DNA from: Fibrella forsythiae
GTDB taxonomy: Bacteria; Bacteroidota; Bacteroidia; Cytophagales; Spirosomataceae
Length of the DNA stretch: 64,000 bases
Assembly: GCF_017353175.1 (NCBI RefSeq)
Contig: NZ_JAFMYW010000012.1
Location: forward strand, 208,751 to 272,750
Direction: 5' to 3'
Part shown: positions 16,878 to 26,668 of the stretch, in pieces
Layout: every line of letters begins with the position of its first letter
Position numbering within the stretch: position 1 is the first letter of the stretch
The notes under the pieces: model-generated
Database searches by the model: none
The model's input: only the letters and a program-made list of their open reading frames with translations
What the model was told of the DNA's origin: nothing
Position numbers and translations under genes: made by a program

Positions 16878-17010
16878 CAGCGCTGCGTCGGTAGAAACGA
16901 TGATGTACCCACATTGTCAGCATGCCATAGATACGTAGCCGGGTTATGTGGCGTACCTACGGCACGCTGAGGATAGAAATGCATCGTCACGTTCTACCGA
17001 CGCTACGCTG
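16878..17010. repeat. nested palindrome between convergent genes
   Basis: A 133-bp imperfect palindrome. The outer arms carry GCGTCGGTAGAA and TTCTACCGACGC; the inner arms carry CAGCATGCCATAGATACG and CGTACCTACGGCACGCTG. It lies between the convergent reductase and beta-helix genes and would fold as a very long hairpin in either transcript. It may be a bidirectional terminator or a mobile palindromic element. Confidence 0.7.
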
Positions 17011-17059
17011 TTAAATACCTATGAGATTGCTCGATAATCAATCAGGGCAGAGAATGCTC

Positions 17060-18382
17060 TTATTCCAGCTTCACGACTACGCCCTGTACCGTATTGGTCG
17101 ACTCTCCCTGGTTTTGAACAGAGCCATCGGTGTAGTGAACACCGTCAGCTTTCCTGCCCAGTCGGGTTGTTACGCGGCTGATTTTGTTATTGGACGTACC
17201 TGAGCGAAGCACCACCGACTCGAAGGCCGGATGATAACCTGCCTTCACCGCCCCAAACGAACTGATGACGGAGTTAGCCAGCGTATTACCCGAACAGGCA
17301 GCGCTAAACTGCCAGCTACTTTCAACGGTCGTGGAGTGTACAGTGATATTGAGCCCATCAAACGTACTATTCTGGCAATTGATATCTATGCCCCGGTGGC
17401 CCAGGTACGTTCCGCCAATGAAATGAACGTCTCTGGCCCCGTATACCTGAAACGGCCGACTGGTCATGTTGAAATTGCCACCCCTGACCGTAATTCGCTC
17501 CGTTGAGTTATGACCGTCATCAGTAATCGAGTATCCCACGGCCGTTTCCAGCGAGGCTATGGCTGTGTTGTTGTCGGCGAGCGCGTTCTTGACATTCACA
17601 AACTCGTAGGCGATGTCCTTTGCATTGACAGACCGGTTGCGGGCGTGGTACACGTTCGTGATCAGGCCAGACAGACTAGTCGCCATCCGGTATTTTTCGC
17701 CGCTGTTCGCCGCTTTATTCTCGAAGCGATTACGCACGATGGTCAGATTGGCCAACCGGACTTTATCGTACCCCTGCGACAGGATTTCCATACCCATCCG
17801 GGGAATATTGAGAAACGAACAATCGTGAATGTATAGGTCGGAAGACGACCCGCCGGATTTACTGACCGTGCTGTATTGAATGATGCCAAACGCATTGTAA
17901 TTGCCAGTGCCGGTTCCGATGAAAGTACACCGGGCAATTTCCCAGCCGTGAAACGACACCAGGTCATTGGAAAACAGCATCGGGTATCCCCCACCGGTTG
18001 ATGTGGAGCGAAACGTCAGGTTATCCAGCTTCACGCGGTTCATGGCCTGTGGCCCCTGAAACAGCAACGCCGTGCTGCCCGACGTCAGGATCGTTGCGCC
18101 TGTCGGAGCCGTTACCAGCACATTGTTCCAGGCTCCGGTTCGTTGTAAACCACTGGCACCGACGTTGTACGTACCCGACAGCAGCGCCCGTTTGTTGGTT
18201 TGCGGCGACGTGAGAAACCGGTTCAGTTCGGCCACGTTTCGAATGGGTACGTTGGTCATCACGGCCACGTTCACGCGGTTGCGGCTACTGTCGGCGGGGA
18301 TGGTTGAAGAGCCAAAGCACGTAGGGAACGTACCTAGCCAACTAAGGACAAACGGGAGTACTGCCAGTTGATATTTCTTCAT
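17060..18382 (-). CDS. secreted right-handed beta-helix protein
   Basis: 440 residues with a signal peptide (1-24). After a short N-terminal domain (NVAELNRFLTSPQTNKRALL, about 48-67), the rest is made of repeating strands ending in turns rich in Asn, Gly and Ser (VKLDNLTFRSTS, IARCTFIGTGTG, YIHDCSFLNIP, VRGGNFNMTS), the pattern of parallel beta-helix polysaccharide lyases and related surface proteins. I cannot identify a catalytic Arg/Lys or calcium site, so lyase activity is not shown. It sits just before the sigma/anti-sigma/SusCD cluster on the opposite strand and may belong to the same glycan programme. Export signal and composition support a cell-surface or periplasmic place. Confidence 0.8.
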   Translation of the reverse strand: MKKYQLAVLPFVLSWLGTFPTCFGSSTIPADSSRNRVNVAVMTNVPIRNVAELNRFLTSPQTNKRALLSGTYNVGASGLQRTGAWNNVLVTAPTGATILTSGSTALLFQGPQAMNRVKLDNLTFRSTSTGGGYPMLFSNDLVSFHGWEIARCTFIGTGTGNYNAFGIIQYSTVSKSGGSSSDLYIHDCSFLNIPRMGMEILSQGYDKVRLANLTIVRNRFENKAANSGEKYRMATSLSGLITNVYHARNRSVNAKDIAYEFVNVKNALADNNTAIASLETAVGYSITDDGHNSTERITVRGGNFNMTSRPFQVYGARDVHFIGGTYLGHRGIDINCQNSTFDGLNITVHSTTVESSWQFSAACSGNTLANSVISSFGAVKAGYHPAFESVVLRSGTSNNKISRVTTRLGRKADGVHYTDGSVQNQGESTNTVQGVVVKLE

Positions 18383-18397
18383 AACGTTGTATTTGTA

Positions 18398-18444
18398 CCC
18401 TGTAATGCCGGGGCCGGGCGGCGCACCGCTCCGGCATTACAGGG
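18398..18444. promoter_or_regulatory. inverted repeat upstream of the beta-helix gene
   Basis: Perfect 14-bp arms, CCCTGTAATGCCGG at 18398-18411 and CCGGCATTACAGGG at 18431-18444, 16 bases upstream of the beta-helix start codon and about 160 bases before the sigma gene. It could be an operator or a 5'-leader hairpin. Confidence 0.55.
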
Positions 18445-18607
18445 CAAAGCTGCAATGCCTACTCGATGAAACGGCGATTACTTTACACTATGGCACCCTT
18501 TCACCTAAAATATCAGAATAACAAAAAAAAATCTGGGAATTGACTAAGGGATAGAACGGCTTGTAAGGACTTACTACTATACATGACCCGTTTAGCTTCT
18601 CCCGCTA

Positions 18608-19303
18608 ATGGCCGAACATATACTCAACACCTCTATAACGTCCAGTCCTTTCCGACAGCCCAATGGCGATCCGGTTGTACTCGACACCGACTACCTGATC
18701 CGGCAAGCGTTTGCCGAAGATGCCCGGCGCGGCTGCGAACTGCTGTTCCGCCGGTATTACCGCCCGTTATGTAGCCAGGCAGTGCGCTTTGTGCACTCAC
18801 GCGACGTGGCCGAAGACCTCGTTAGCGAGGTATTTCTGAGCTTCTGGAAAAACCAGGCGCACCAGCACATTACCACATCGTATCAGGCCTACCTGTACGC
18901 AGCTGTTCGCAACCGGGCGTATACGTACCTGCGGCAGGAATTTCAGCAGGAGGCCTCCCCGTCGCAGGCTGAACTGGACAGGACCGATCCGGTGGGTTCA
19001 CTCGATCCAGAGCAATTGCTCCAGTATACCGAATTGTATCAGCGCATCGAAGACACCGTACGGACGCTGCCTCCGCAGTGTCAACGCGTATTTGTCATGA
19101 GCCGGTTCGAGGGGAAGAAGCACCTTGAAATTGCCGACGAGCTTAAGATTTCGCCCAAAACGATTGAAGCGCACCTGAGCCGTGCCCTGGCCAAACTACG
19201 TCAGGTGCTCCAGATGGGGCTCTTTTTCTGGCTCACCTGCTTTACCCAACCATCCACCTCACCGATGGCTGCGTGCATCGGCCAAACGTCTGTTGCCGAA
19301 TGA
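18608..19303 (+). CDS. ECF RNA polymerase sigma factor
   Basis: 231 residues. Sigma region 2 is at about residues 30-105 (LLFRRYYRPLCSQAVRF, DVAEDLVSEVFLSFWKN), and region 4 at about 145-200 (LPPQCQRVFVMSRFEGKKHL, EIADELKISPKTIEAHLSRA). This is the Bacteroidota group of FecI-like ECF factors that switch on a neighbouring SusC/SusD pair. The C-terminal tail beyond region 4 is hydrophobic (LFFWLTCF) and ends in a Ser/Thr-rich stretch, somewhat longer than usual. The stop overlaps the FecR start by four bases (ATGA), so sigma and anti-sigma are translationally coupled. The SusC gene downstream has the STN domain needed for surface signalling. Confidence 0.93.
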   Translation: MAEHILNTSITSSPFRQPNGDPVVLDTDYLIRQAFAEDARRGCELLFRRYYRPLCSQAVRFVHSRDVAEDLVSEVFLSFWKNQAHQHITTSYQAYLYAAVRNRAYTYLRQEFQQEASPSQAELDRTDPVGSLDPEQLLQYTELYQRIEDTVRTLPPQCQRVFVMSRFEGKKHLEIADELKISPKTIEAHLSRALAKLRQVLQMGLFFWLTCFTQPSTSPMAACIGQTSVAE

Positions 19304-20301
19304 ACCAGCTCATCACCAAAGACATGCTGTTCGAGCACTTCGCGGGCCGGTCAACAGCCTTACAACGAACCTCCATCGCCGACTGGTTGAAGCAGCCAGC
19401 TAACCAGATTCAATACATGGTCTGGCTCGACGAGTGGGAGCGGCATAACCTGCAATACGCCGCCGACGATGACAAGGGGCTATCGACGCTCATGAATCGG
19501 ATAGACGCCTGGGAGCAGCAGCAACGGGCAGGTACGTTGGCAGAGGAACCCCAGGTACGTCCCCTTCGCGTTCGCTGGCGCTGGCTGGCAGCCGCTTCTG
19601 CTGTGCTGTGCCTAACCGCGGGTTTGTACGCGGGCCGACAAAGCCTGTTATACCGGACGGAAGAAACCGCTTTTGGCGAAACCCGGCAGCTAACCCTCCC
19701 CGACGGGTCACAGGTGACGCTCAATGCACACTCAGCGCTTCGATTGCCCCGATTTGGGTTTGGCGATAAAACACGAACCGTCTGGCTAACGGGCGAAGCG
19801 GCTTTCTCCATCAAACACACGCCGACGCATCAGCGCTTTACGGTGCATACCAATCGTGGCGTAGAGGTTATCGTGTTAGGAACGGAGTTCGACGTATCGG
19901 ACCGGCCTGGCGGTACCAAAGTAGTGCTGAGCAAAGGGGCCATTCAGCTGAATTATTCCAGCCCGTCGGCACCTGTTCGTCAGTTGCGGTTGAAGCCTGG
20001 CGATGCCGTCAGCGTGGATCCGGTTGGGCAGCTTACGGAAAGCCACACGACTCAGCCCGCCATCAGCACGGCCTGGCGCGACCATCGGTTCGTCTTCAAC
20101 AGTACGCCCGTTCACGAGATCGCCAACCTCCTCCGCGACACGTACAACCTCCAGGTTGTGCTAAAAGATCAGGCCCTGGGCGAGCGGCGCGTCACTGGCT
20201 CGTTTCAGGCCGATGATGCCGATGAGTTTCTGCAGGTAGTGGCTGAACTGCTGGAAATCAACTACCGGCAGAAGGACAACACCGTTACTTTTTTCGAATA
20301 G
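19300..20301 (+). CDS. FecR-type anti-sigma factor
   Basis: I choose ATG 19300 (MNQLITKDMLFEHFAG), overlapping the sigma stop as ATGA, over an in-frame ATG nine codons upstream. 333 residues: cytoplasmic N-terminal sigma-binding part (1-90, with WLKQPANQIQYMVWLDEWE), one membrane helix near residues 97-115 (WLAAASAVLCLTAGLYAG), then the periplasmic FecR domain (TRQLTLPDGSQVTLNAHSAL, VWLTGEAAF, VIVLGTEFDV) and a C-terminal DUF4974-type domain (FVFNSTPVHEIANLLRDTYN). It holds the sigma factor inactive until the STN domain of the cognate SusC signals bound substrate. Confidence 0.93.
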   Translation: MNQLITKDMLFEHFAGRSTALQRTSIADWLKQPANQIQYMVWLDEWERHNLQYAADDDKGLSTLMNRIDAWEQQQRAGTLAEEPQVRPLRVRWRWLAAASAVLCLTAGLYAGRQSLLYRTEETAFGETRQLTLPDGSQVTLNAHSALRLPRFGFGDKTRTVWLTGEAAFSIKHTPTHQRFTVHTNRGVEVIVLGTEFDVSDRPGGTKVVLSKGAIQLNYSSPSAPVRQLRLKPGDAVSVDPVGQLTESHTTQPAISTAWRDHRFVFNSTPVHEIANLLRDTYNLQVVLKDQALGERRVTGSFQADDADEFLQVVAELLEINYRQKDNTVTFFE

Positions 20302-20331
20302 TGACTTTACTACCCTTATTTATCTAGACAT

Positions 20332-23300
20332 ATGTGTTCACATTTTACGCCTACAGCGCTGCCGGTTCTGCTCGTTTGTGCGTTACTCAGCGGCCCGCAA
20401 CCTGCCAGTAGTCAGACGCTCGCCATGGCCCGGCAACAGCCCCGCTCAACCGGCCTTGCCCCTGCCAACGTTACTTACCGCCTGGTGGATGTCTTGAACG
20501 ATCTGAAGACCCGGTACCAGACCGATATTCTGTTTGAAGATAAAACCGTTGCCAACCTGACCGTTGCCGCCGACTTGCTGAGTGAGAGCAAGACCCTGGA
20601 GAATTCACTGAGCCGGTTATTGAAACCGTTCAACCTGCGTTACAAACAGGTAAAGACAGGTACGTGGGTGATTCTGTCGCGCAAAGCAATACCCGTTCCC
20701 AGCGAATCAAGGGCGGTTGTTGCGCCCCCGAGCGTACAGGCCGTTTCGGAAAACAATCAGGTCAACAATGTATCGGCTGCACCGGTAACCACGGTGATGG
20801 CGTCGGCACCCGAAGACATCTCGATCAGCGGCGTGGTTCGGGCGGCCGATAATAACGAGCCACTGCCCGGTGTCAGTGTGGTGGTGAAGGGTACCAACCG
20901 GGGCACCGCCACCGACGCCAACGGTCGCTATCAGGTGAGTGTCCCCGAACCATCGGCCGGTCAGGTGCTGGTGTTTTCCTATGTGGGTTATCTGGCCCAA
21001 GAGGCGACGGTGGGAAACCGGTCAGAAGTGAATATCGTGCTGAAAGAGGATAGTCAGGCGTTGAATGAAGTGGTGGTGGTCGGTTACGGCACCGTTCGGA
21101 AGAGTGATCTGACCGGATCAGTGACGTCGCTCAAAGCACAGGACTTGACCCGTGGCACCAACATCAACCTGCAGCAAACGCTGATTGGTCGCTCGCCCGG
21201 GGTACAGATCTACCAGAAAAGCGGAGAGCCCGGCGCTACCATGAGCGTGCAGATCCGGGGTGTCACCTCGATTACGGGTAATAACGACCCGCTGTACGTG
21301 GTCGACGGGCTACCCGTCAACGATGCGGCAGCGATCGGGTCGGCCAGCGCGGGCGGCACTACCAGCAACCCCAATAACCGAACACCCCTCAATAGCCTTA
21401 ATCCGTCTGACATTGAGTCGATTGAAATTTTAAAAGACGCGTCGGCCACGGCTATTTACGGGTCACGCGGTGCCAATGGCGTGGTGCTGATCACGACAAA
21501 ACGGGGCAAAGATGGCAAGCTGCACGTGGAATACAACGGCACGTATGGCGTTCAGAAAGTCTCGAACACGCAGCGCTTTATGACCGGCGACGAGTACACC
21601 AACGTCATCAACTCCATCATTGATCTGGGAAAACTGAGTACACCTAAAGTAACGGGTACCAACGCCAACACCGACTGGCAGAGCCTGCTGCTCAGAAGCG
21701 CACCCATTCAATCGCATGACCTGTCGTTCAGCGGATCGGGCGGTAATACAAAATATTACATCTCGGTCGGGTACTTCGATCAGCAGGGGATCATGCTTAG
21801 CTCGGGAACGCGCCGGTACAACGCCCGCGTGAATCTGGAGAATGGTGTTGCCCAGAAATACAATGTCGGCATTAGCCTGACCACGTCCTACACCCGCGAC
21901 AATTACAACGCGACGGGTCTGGGCCTGAACGACAACGCCAGCGCGCTGTACATGGCCCAGAACTACGACCCCACCGCCCCACCGTATAACGCCGATGGGT
22001 CATACTACCGCTCGCCGCTGATGGCACCAATGGATAACCCGCTGGCTGTGATCAACGGCCAATACGGCCTCGGCGATACGTACCGCACGTTTGGGAATAT
22101 TTACGCCGAATATTTCCTGATACCATCGCTGTCGGCCAAGGTTCGGGTGGGCGTTGACCTGAACGACAACCAGCGCTTCTTCTGGATTGACCCCAGCACG
22201 CTGACCGGCCTGTCGTACAATGGTTTTGCCGACGTGCGCGATGGGAAACGGGGCTATTACCTGACGGAAGGCACATTGAATTTCAACAAGACGATCGGCG
22301 ACCACCGGATTTCGGCCGTAGCCGGTACTACCTACGAACGTTATACATCGAGCGTACTGATCGCCAACTCACGTTCATTTGCCCTGCCTGATCTCACGTT
22401 CGATGCCCTGGGTACCGGCGACAACACGCTGAACGGTGTGGGCAGTGGCCGTCAGGAAAACATCCTCGTCTCCTTTCTGGGCCGGGTAAACTACGGCTAC
22501 AAAGGTAAATACCTGCTGACCGGCTCAATTCGGGCAGACGGATCGGCCCGGTTTGGCCCGAACAAACGGTTCGGTTATTTTCCGTCGGCTGCGGTAGCCT
22601 GGCGTATTCACGACGAAGATTTCCTGAAAGACAACAACACACTGAGCGACCTTAAATTCCGGGCCAGCTACGGCGTGACGGGCAACCAGCCAACGACCAA
22701 CTACCTCTACTTCTCGACCTATTCGGCTGGCCGAAACGCGGTCTTCAACGAGAACAAAGTGAGTTCATTGCAACCCACCCGCAGCGCCAACCCCGACCTG
22801 CAATGGGAATCGGCTGTTCAGGCAGACATCGGCCTCGATTTCGGCTTCTTCAACTCGCGCCTGACGGGTAGCATTGACTACTACAACCGCAAAACGTCGA
22901 ATTTGCTGTACGACATTCCGCAGCCGTCGAGCACGGGGTTTGGCAGCCGTACCGAGAACGTGGGCAGCATGCGCAACACCGGTTTCGAGTTTGCGTTGAA
23001 AGGCGCGATCACGAGCAACAAGGCTGTGAAAGTCGACGCCGGATTCAACATTACGACCCTTAAAAATCAGGTGTTGAGTCTGGGGAACGTAGCGCAGTCG
23101 ATTGGGAACGGACCAGGCAGTATCGGTCAGGTCAGCATCCTGAAAACGGGCGAATCGATCGGTTCGTTTTACGGCTACATTGTGGATGGCGTGTGGCAAA
23201 CGGGCGACGACTTCGGTAAGGCCCAAACGGGGGTACGTCCCGGCGATCTGAAATACCGCGACCTGGACGGCAACAACATCATCAACGCCAGCGACCGGGT

Positions 23301-23814
23301 CATCCTCGGCAAATCGCTGCCCGATTTCTACTACGGTTTCAATTCGAGCGTGGCGTTCAAGGGCCTGGTACTTGATATTTTCTTTGAAGGATCGAAAGGT
23401 GCCAAGATGCTGAACAGCAGCCTGGTCGATGCGTATTACCCGGTCGATTACCGGCGCAATAAACTCGCCGTTCCGTATCTGAACCGCTGGACGCCGACCA
23501 ACCCGACGAACGATTATCCGTCATTTCTGCCCAATGACGTGCAGGGGCAACGCCAGGTCACGAACAAAACGGTTGAAGACGCCTCGTATCTGCGCCTACA
23601 GGCCATTCGGTTATCGTATAAGATTCCGATGCCTAAGAACAAGTATGTCAGCGGTGCTTCGGTATTCGTGAATGGCCAGAACCTGTACACATTCACGAAG
23701 TATAGCGGTTCAGACCCAGCCGCCAACGCCCTGGGCGACAACATCTTGCGGATCGACTACAACACCTATCCGCTCACCAGAACCTTCACGGGTGGTATCA
23801 ACCTTCAGTTTTAA
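20332..23814 (+). CDS. SusC/RagA TonB-dependent receptor with STN signalling domain
   Basis: 1160 residues with a signal peptide (1-27). The STN domain (about 47-120) has YRLVDVLNDLKTRYQTDILF and LLKPFNLRYKQV. Next come a carboxypeptidase-regulatory-like domain (about 165-245, ISGVVRAADNNEPLPGVSVV), the plug (VDGLPVNDAAAIGS, then KDASATAIYGSRGANGVVLI) and the 22-strand barrel to the C-terminus. It is the outer-membrane importer of a SusCD complex. The STN domain links it to the FecR/ECF pair 31 bases upstream. Together with SusD 42 bases downstream and the glycosidase and sulfatase genes beyond, it forms a polysaccharide-utilisation locus whose substrate is probably a sulfated glycan. Confidence 0.95.
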   Translation: MCSHFTPTALPVLLVCALLSGPQPASSQTLAMARQQPRSTGLAPANVTYRLVDVLNDLKTRYQTDILFEDKTVANLTVAADLLSESKTLENSLSRLLKPFNLRYKQVKTGTWVILSRKAIPVPSESRAVVAPPSVQAVSENNQVNNVSAAPVTTVMASAPEDISISGVVRAADNNEPLPGVSVVVKGTNRGTATDANGRYQVSVPEPSAGQVLVFSYVGYLAQEATVGNRSEVNIVLKEDSQALNEVVVVGYGTVRKSDLTGSVTSLKAQDLTRGTNINLQQTLIGRSPGVQIYQKSGEPGATMSVQIRGVTSITGNNDPLYVVDGLPVNDAAAIGSASAGGTTSNPNNRTPLNSLNPSDIESIEILKDASATAIYGSRGANGVVLITTKRGKDGKLHVEYNGTYGVQKVSNTQRFMTGDEYTNVINSIIDLGKLSTPKVTGTNANTDWQSLLLRSAPIQSHDLSFSGSGGNTKYYISVGYFDQQGIMLSSGTRRYNARVNLENGVAQKYNVGISLTTSYTRDNYNATGLGLNDNASALYMAQNYDPTAPPYNADGSYYRSPLMAPMDNPLAVINGQYGLGDTYRTFGNIYAEYFLIPSLSAKVRVGVDLNDNQRFFWIDPSTLTGLSYNGFADVRDGKRGYYLTEGTLNFNKTIGDHRISAVAGTTYERYTSSVLIANSRSFALPDLTFDALGTGDNTLNGVGSGRQENILVSFLGRVNYGYKGKYLLTGSIRADGSARFGPNKRFGYFPSAAVAWRIHDEDFLKDNNTLSDLKFRASYGVTGNQPTTNYLYFSTYSAGRNAVFNENKVSSLQPTRSANPDLQWESAVQADIGLDFGFFNSRLTGSIDYYNRKTSNLLYDIPQPSSTGFGSRTENVGSMRNTGFEFALKGAITSNKAVKVDAGFNITTLKNQVLSLGNVAQSIGNGPGSIGQVSILKTGESIGSFYGYIVDGVWQTGDDFGKAQTGVRPGDLKYRDLDGNNIINASDRVILGKSLPDFYYGFNSSVAFKGLVLDIFFEGSKGAKMLNSSLVDAYYPVDYRRNKLAVPYLNRWTPTNPTNDYPSFLPNDVQGQRQVTNKTVEDASYLRLQAIRLSYKIPMPKNKYVSGASVFVNGQNLYTFTKYSGSDPAANALGDNILRIDYNTYPLTRTFTGGINLQF

Positions 23815-23855
23815 GCCCAACGCGGAAAACAACGGGTACTAAACCTGTATCTACC

Positions 23856-25319
23856 ATGAAAAAGACGCTATCTTATATCGCTTTCGCTTGTTTGCTGGTG
23901 ACCCTCTCGTCGTGCGAATCAGCGCTGAATGTAACGCCCAAGTCGGAGTTTTCGCCCAGCAACGTACTCACCTCCGAAAGCGGCATCAAATCGCTGTTGT
24001 TCTCGGCCTACGCGCAGCAGCAAACCCAGTCGAACTCCCGCTACGTCATCAATGATTCGGAAGTCTCGACCGACATGGGTTTCAACACCGGCGGGGCCGA
24101 AAACGGGCAACTCATCACGCTCGTGAATTTCACCTGGGACCCATCCATAGGTACGTTCAACGACGATATGTGGACGCCCAACTACCGCGCCATCCGCGAT
24201 GCCAATGGTGTGATCGAGAACATCGCCAACGTGAATACGTCGGAAACGAACAAAAAACTGTTTAAGGCCGAAGCGCGGGTGATACGGGCGCAGGCCTACG
24301 CGATCCTGTACAATTTCTTTGGGCCCGTTCCACTCAGAACCTCGACCACACAGGCCGGTGATCTGGCCCGGGCGTCAGACGCTGACCTGAAAACATTCAT
24401 TGAAACGGAGATCACGCAATCTGTTGCCGACCTGCCCGATCCGGGTAAAGAAGAAGCCTTTGGCCGGTTCAACAAGGGCGTTGCCAATGGTATTCTGGCT
24501 AAGTTTTACCTGAACACGAAACAGTGGCAGAAAGCCGCCGATGCTGCCAAAGCCGTGATGGATCTCAATTACTATTCGTTGAATCCGAGCTTTGTCGACC
24601 TGTTCCGGGTCGAGAACGAAGGCGCGGCCAATCGCGAGATGATCCTGGTGTTGCAATGCCGCACCGAAGACCCATTCGGCAACTGGTATCAGGCGGGTGC
24701 CCTGCCACCAGCTTATAAGAGTAGTCCGCAGTTTCCAAACTACGTGTATAAATCGACCATGTCGAATTTCGCCACGCAATACCGGCTCCGCACGGCCTTC
24801 ACCAGCACCTTTGCCCCTACCGACAAGCGGCTTCAGCTAATCCTGACCAGTTACATCAACAACAGCAACCAGACCGTTGATCTATCGACCGGCGACAATG
24901 CGCGTAGCTTTAAGTATTGGGACAACAACACAGTGGGGAACAACAGCGGCACCGACGTACCTGTGATTCGCTACGCCGATATCCTGCTCACCCGCGCCGA
25001 AGCGCTGAACGAATTGAACGGCCCAACGACCGAGGCTTTCGCGCTCATCAACCAGGTACGTACCCGGGCGGGCATTCCGAACCTGACCTTGACGGACACC
25101 GGCACGAAAGAGGCGTTCCGCACGGCTATTTTCCGCGAACGTGGCTGGGAATTTGTCTCAGAGGGCAAGCGCCGCGAAGACCTGATTCGGCAGGGGACGT
25201 TCATCTCACTGGCGCAGGCGCGTGGCATCACTAATGCCAAACCAGAGCGCGTCCTGTTCCCGATTCCGCAGCCAGAGGTAGACGCCAACAGACTGATGGT
25301 TCAGAATCCGGGATATTGA
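23856..25319 (+). CDS. SusD/RagB family surface glycan-binding lipoprotein
   Basis: 487 residues. The lipobox VTLSSCESALN puts the lipidated Cys at about residue 20, so it is anchored on the outer membrane surface next to SusC. N-terminal tetratricopeptide-like helices (DMWTPNYRAIRDANGVIENI, EARVIRAQAYAILYNFFGPV) and the C-terminal RagB/SusD domain (IRYADILLTRAEALNELNG, LINQVRTRAG, FRERGWEFVSEGKRREDLIR) are clear. It captures the oligosaccharide and passes it to SusC. It follows SusC by 42 bases and ends the sigma-FecR-SusC-SusD unit; the next gene is separated by a long palindrome. Confidence 0.95.
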   Translation: MKKTLSYIAFACLLVTLSSCESALNVTPKSEFSPSNVLTSESGIKSLLFSAYAQQQTQSNSRYVINDSEVSTDMGFNTGGAENGQLITLVNFTWDPSIGTFNDDMWTPNYRAIRDANGVIENIANVNTSETNKKLFKAEARVIRAQAYAILYNFFGPVPLRTSTTQAGDLARASDADLKTFIETEITQSVADLPDPGKEEAFGRFNKGVANGILAKFYLNTKQWQKAADAAKAVMDLNYYSLNPSFVDLFRVENEGAANREMILVLQCRTEDPFGNWYQAGALPPAYKSSPQFPNYVYKSTMSNFATQYRLRTAFTSTFAPTDKRLQLILTSYINNSNQTVDLSTGDNARSFKYWDNNTVGNNSGTDVPVIRYADILLTRAEALNELNGPTTEAFALINQVRTRAGIPNLTLTDTGTKEAFRTAIFRERGWEFVSEGKRREDLIRQGTFISLAQARGITNAKPERVLFPIPQPEVDANRLMVQNPGY

Positions 25320-25386
25320 GGGTGGAGTTGTGCTTTGTCAGTAAGTAGTATTGGCTGGTTGATTAGTTAACTGGTTAACTAGTTAG

Positions 25387-25547
25387 GTACGTCGTCGCTT
25401 GCCTATGGCGAGTAACCTTTATCGATAGGGCCTCTGGCCCGGTGGTGGCTACTGAAACGGTTTTTTAGCTAATGGCTGGTACTGCGAACCACCGGGCCAG
25501 AGGCCCTCTAGCTAGGAGTCGCTCGCCACAAGCAAGCGACAACGTAC
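25387..25547. repeat. long palindrome between susD and the glycosidase gene
   Basis: Arms of about 62 bp: the left starts GTACGTCGTCGCTTGC and runs to GGGCCTCTGGCCCGGTGGT; the right has ACCACCGGGCCAGAGGCCC and ends GCAAGCGACAACGTAC. Flanking bases are GGTTAACTAGTTAACTGG-like repeats on the left and CAACC-rich repeats on the right. It may terminate the SusCD transcript or be a palindromic mobile element. Confidence 0.75.
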
Positions 25548-25606
25548 CCAGCTAACCAGTCAACCAATGAACCACTCAACCAATTAACCCCTTTACCAAT
25601 CAATTC

Positions 25607-26665
25607 ATGAAAAAAGTACTGATCGTATGTATTGGCCTGTTACTCACAGCCACTGGCCTGAATGCCCAATCCAGATGGACGCCTGAAAAGGCCAATGACT
25701 GGTATAAAAAGACGGGTTGGGTCAGTGGCAGTAATTTCCAGCCCAGCACCGCCATTAACCAGCTCGAAATGTTCCAGACCGCCACGTTCGATCCGCAAAC
25801 GATTGATCGTGAGCTGGGTTGGGCCGAAGGGCTGGGTATGAACGCCATGCGCGTATACCTCCACCACATCGCCTGGACATCAGACAAAGCGGGATTCAAA
25901 AAAAATCTGGATCAGTACCTCCAGATTGCCAATAAACACGGCATCAAATCAATCCTGGTGTTCTTCGACGATTGCTGGAACGACGAATATCACCCCGGTA
26001 AACAGCCTGCCCCGAAACCCGGCGTACACAATAGCGGCTGGTTGCGCGACCCCGGCACCATGATCCTGAACAAGCCCGACAGCCTGCCGATGCTGGAAGC
26101 CTACGTGAAAGATGTGATGACGACCTTTAAAAACGACAACCGCATTCTGCTGTGGGACCTCTATAACGAGCCGGGCAACAATGGCTACACCAGCAAAAGC
26201 CTGCCCCTGTTGAAGGCCGTGTTTGGCTGGGCCCGCGCCGTGAACCCATCGCAGCCCATCAGCGCCGGTCTGTGGAACTGGGGTCCCCGCTTTACCGAAC
26301 TGAATGCCTTTCAACTGGAGAACTCAGACGTGATCACGTACCATCAATACGGCTACATCGATAAACACGCTGATCGAATCAACGACCTGAAACAGACTGG
26401 TCGACCGCTGATCTGCACCGAGTACATGGCGCGCCGGAACGGGAGCCTGTTCCAGACCATTATGCCGTTATTGAAGCGCGAAAATATTGGTGCCATCAAC
26501 TGGGGATTCGTGGCGGGCAAGACCAACACGATCTTCGCCTGGGACACGCCTATCCCAAGCGGAAAAGAGCCTGAACTGTGGTTCCACGATATCTTCCGAC
26601 CAGATGGCACGCCGTTTAGCGCCGACGAGATCAAGACAATCAAAGCCGTAACCGGCAAGAAGTAA
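25607..26665 (+). CDS. secreted GH5-like clan-A glycoside hydrolase
   Basis: 352 residues with a signal peptide (1-20, ending LNAQS). A (beta/alpha)8 barrel of clan GH-A: VSGSNFQPSTAINQ, MNAMRVYLHHIAW, ILVFFDDCWND, then the acid/base Glu188 in LYNEPGN, and the nucleophile Glu272 in CTEYMAR; WGFVAGKTNT follows on strand 8. Related proteins are annotated as 1,4-beta-xylanase or cellulase, but the true substrate is not settled by sequence. It follows the SusCD pair across a palindrome and precedes the sulfatase, so it probably degrades the same glycan in the periplasm or at the surface. Confidence 0.85.
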   Translation: MKKVLIVCIGLLLTATGLNAQSRWTPEKANDWYKKTGWVSGSNFQPSTAINQLEMFQTATFDPQTIDRELGWAEGLGMNAMRVYLHHIAWTSDKAGFKKNLDQYLQIANKHGIKSILVFFDDCWNDEYHPGKQPAPKPGVHNSGWLRDPGTMILNKPDSLPMLEAYVKDVMTTFKNDNRILLWDLYNEPGNNGYTSKSLPLLKAVFGWARAVNPSQPISAGLWNWGPRFTELNAFQLENSDVITYHQYGYIDKHADRINDLKQTGRPLICTEYMARRNGSLFQTIMPLLKRENIGAINWGFVAGKTNTIFAWDTPIPSGKEPELWFHDIFRPDGTPFSADEIKTIKAVTGKK

Positions 26666-26668
26666 TCT

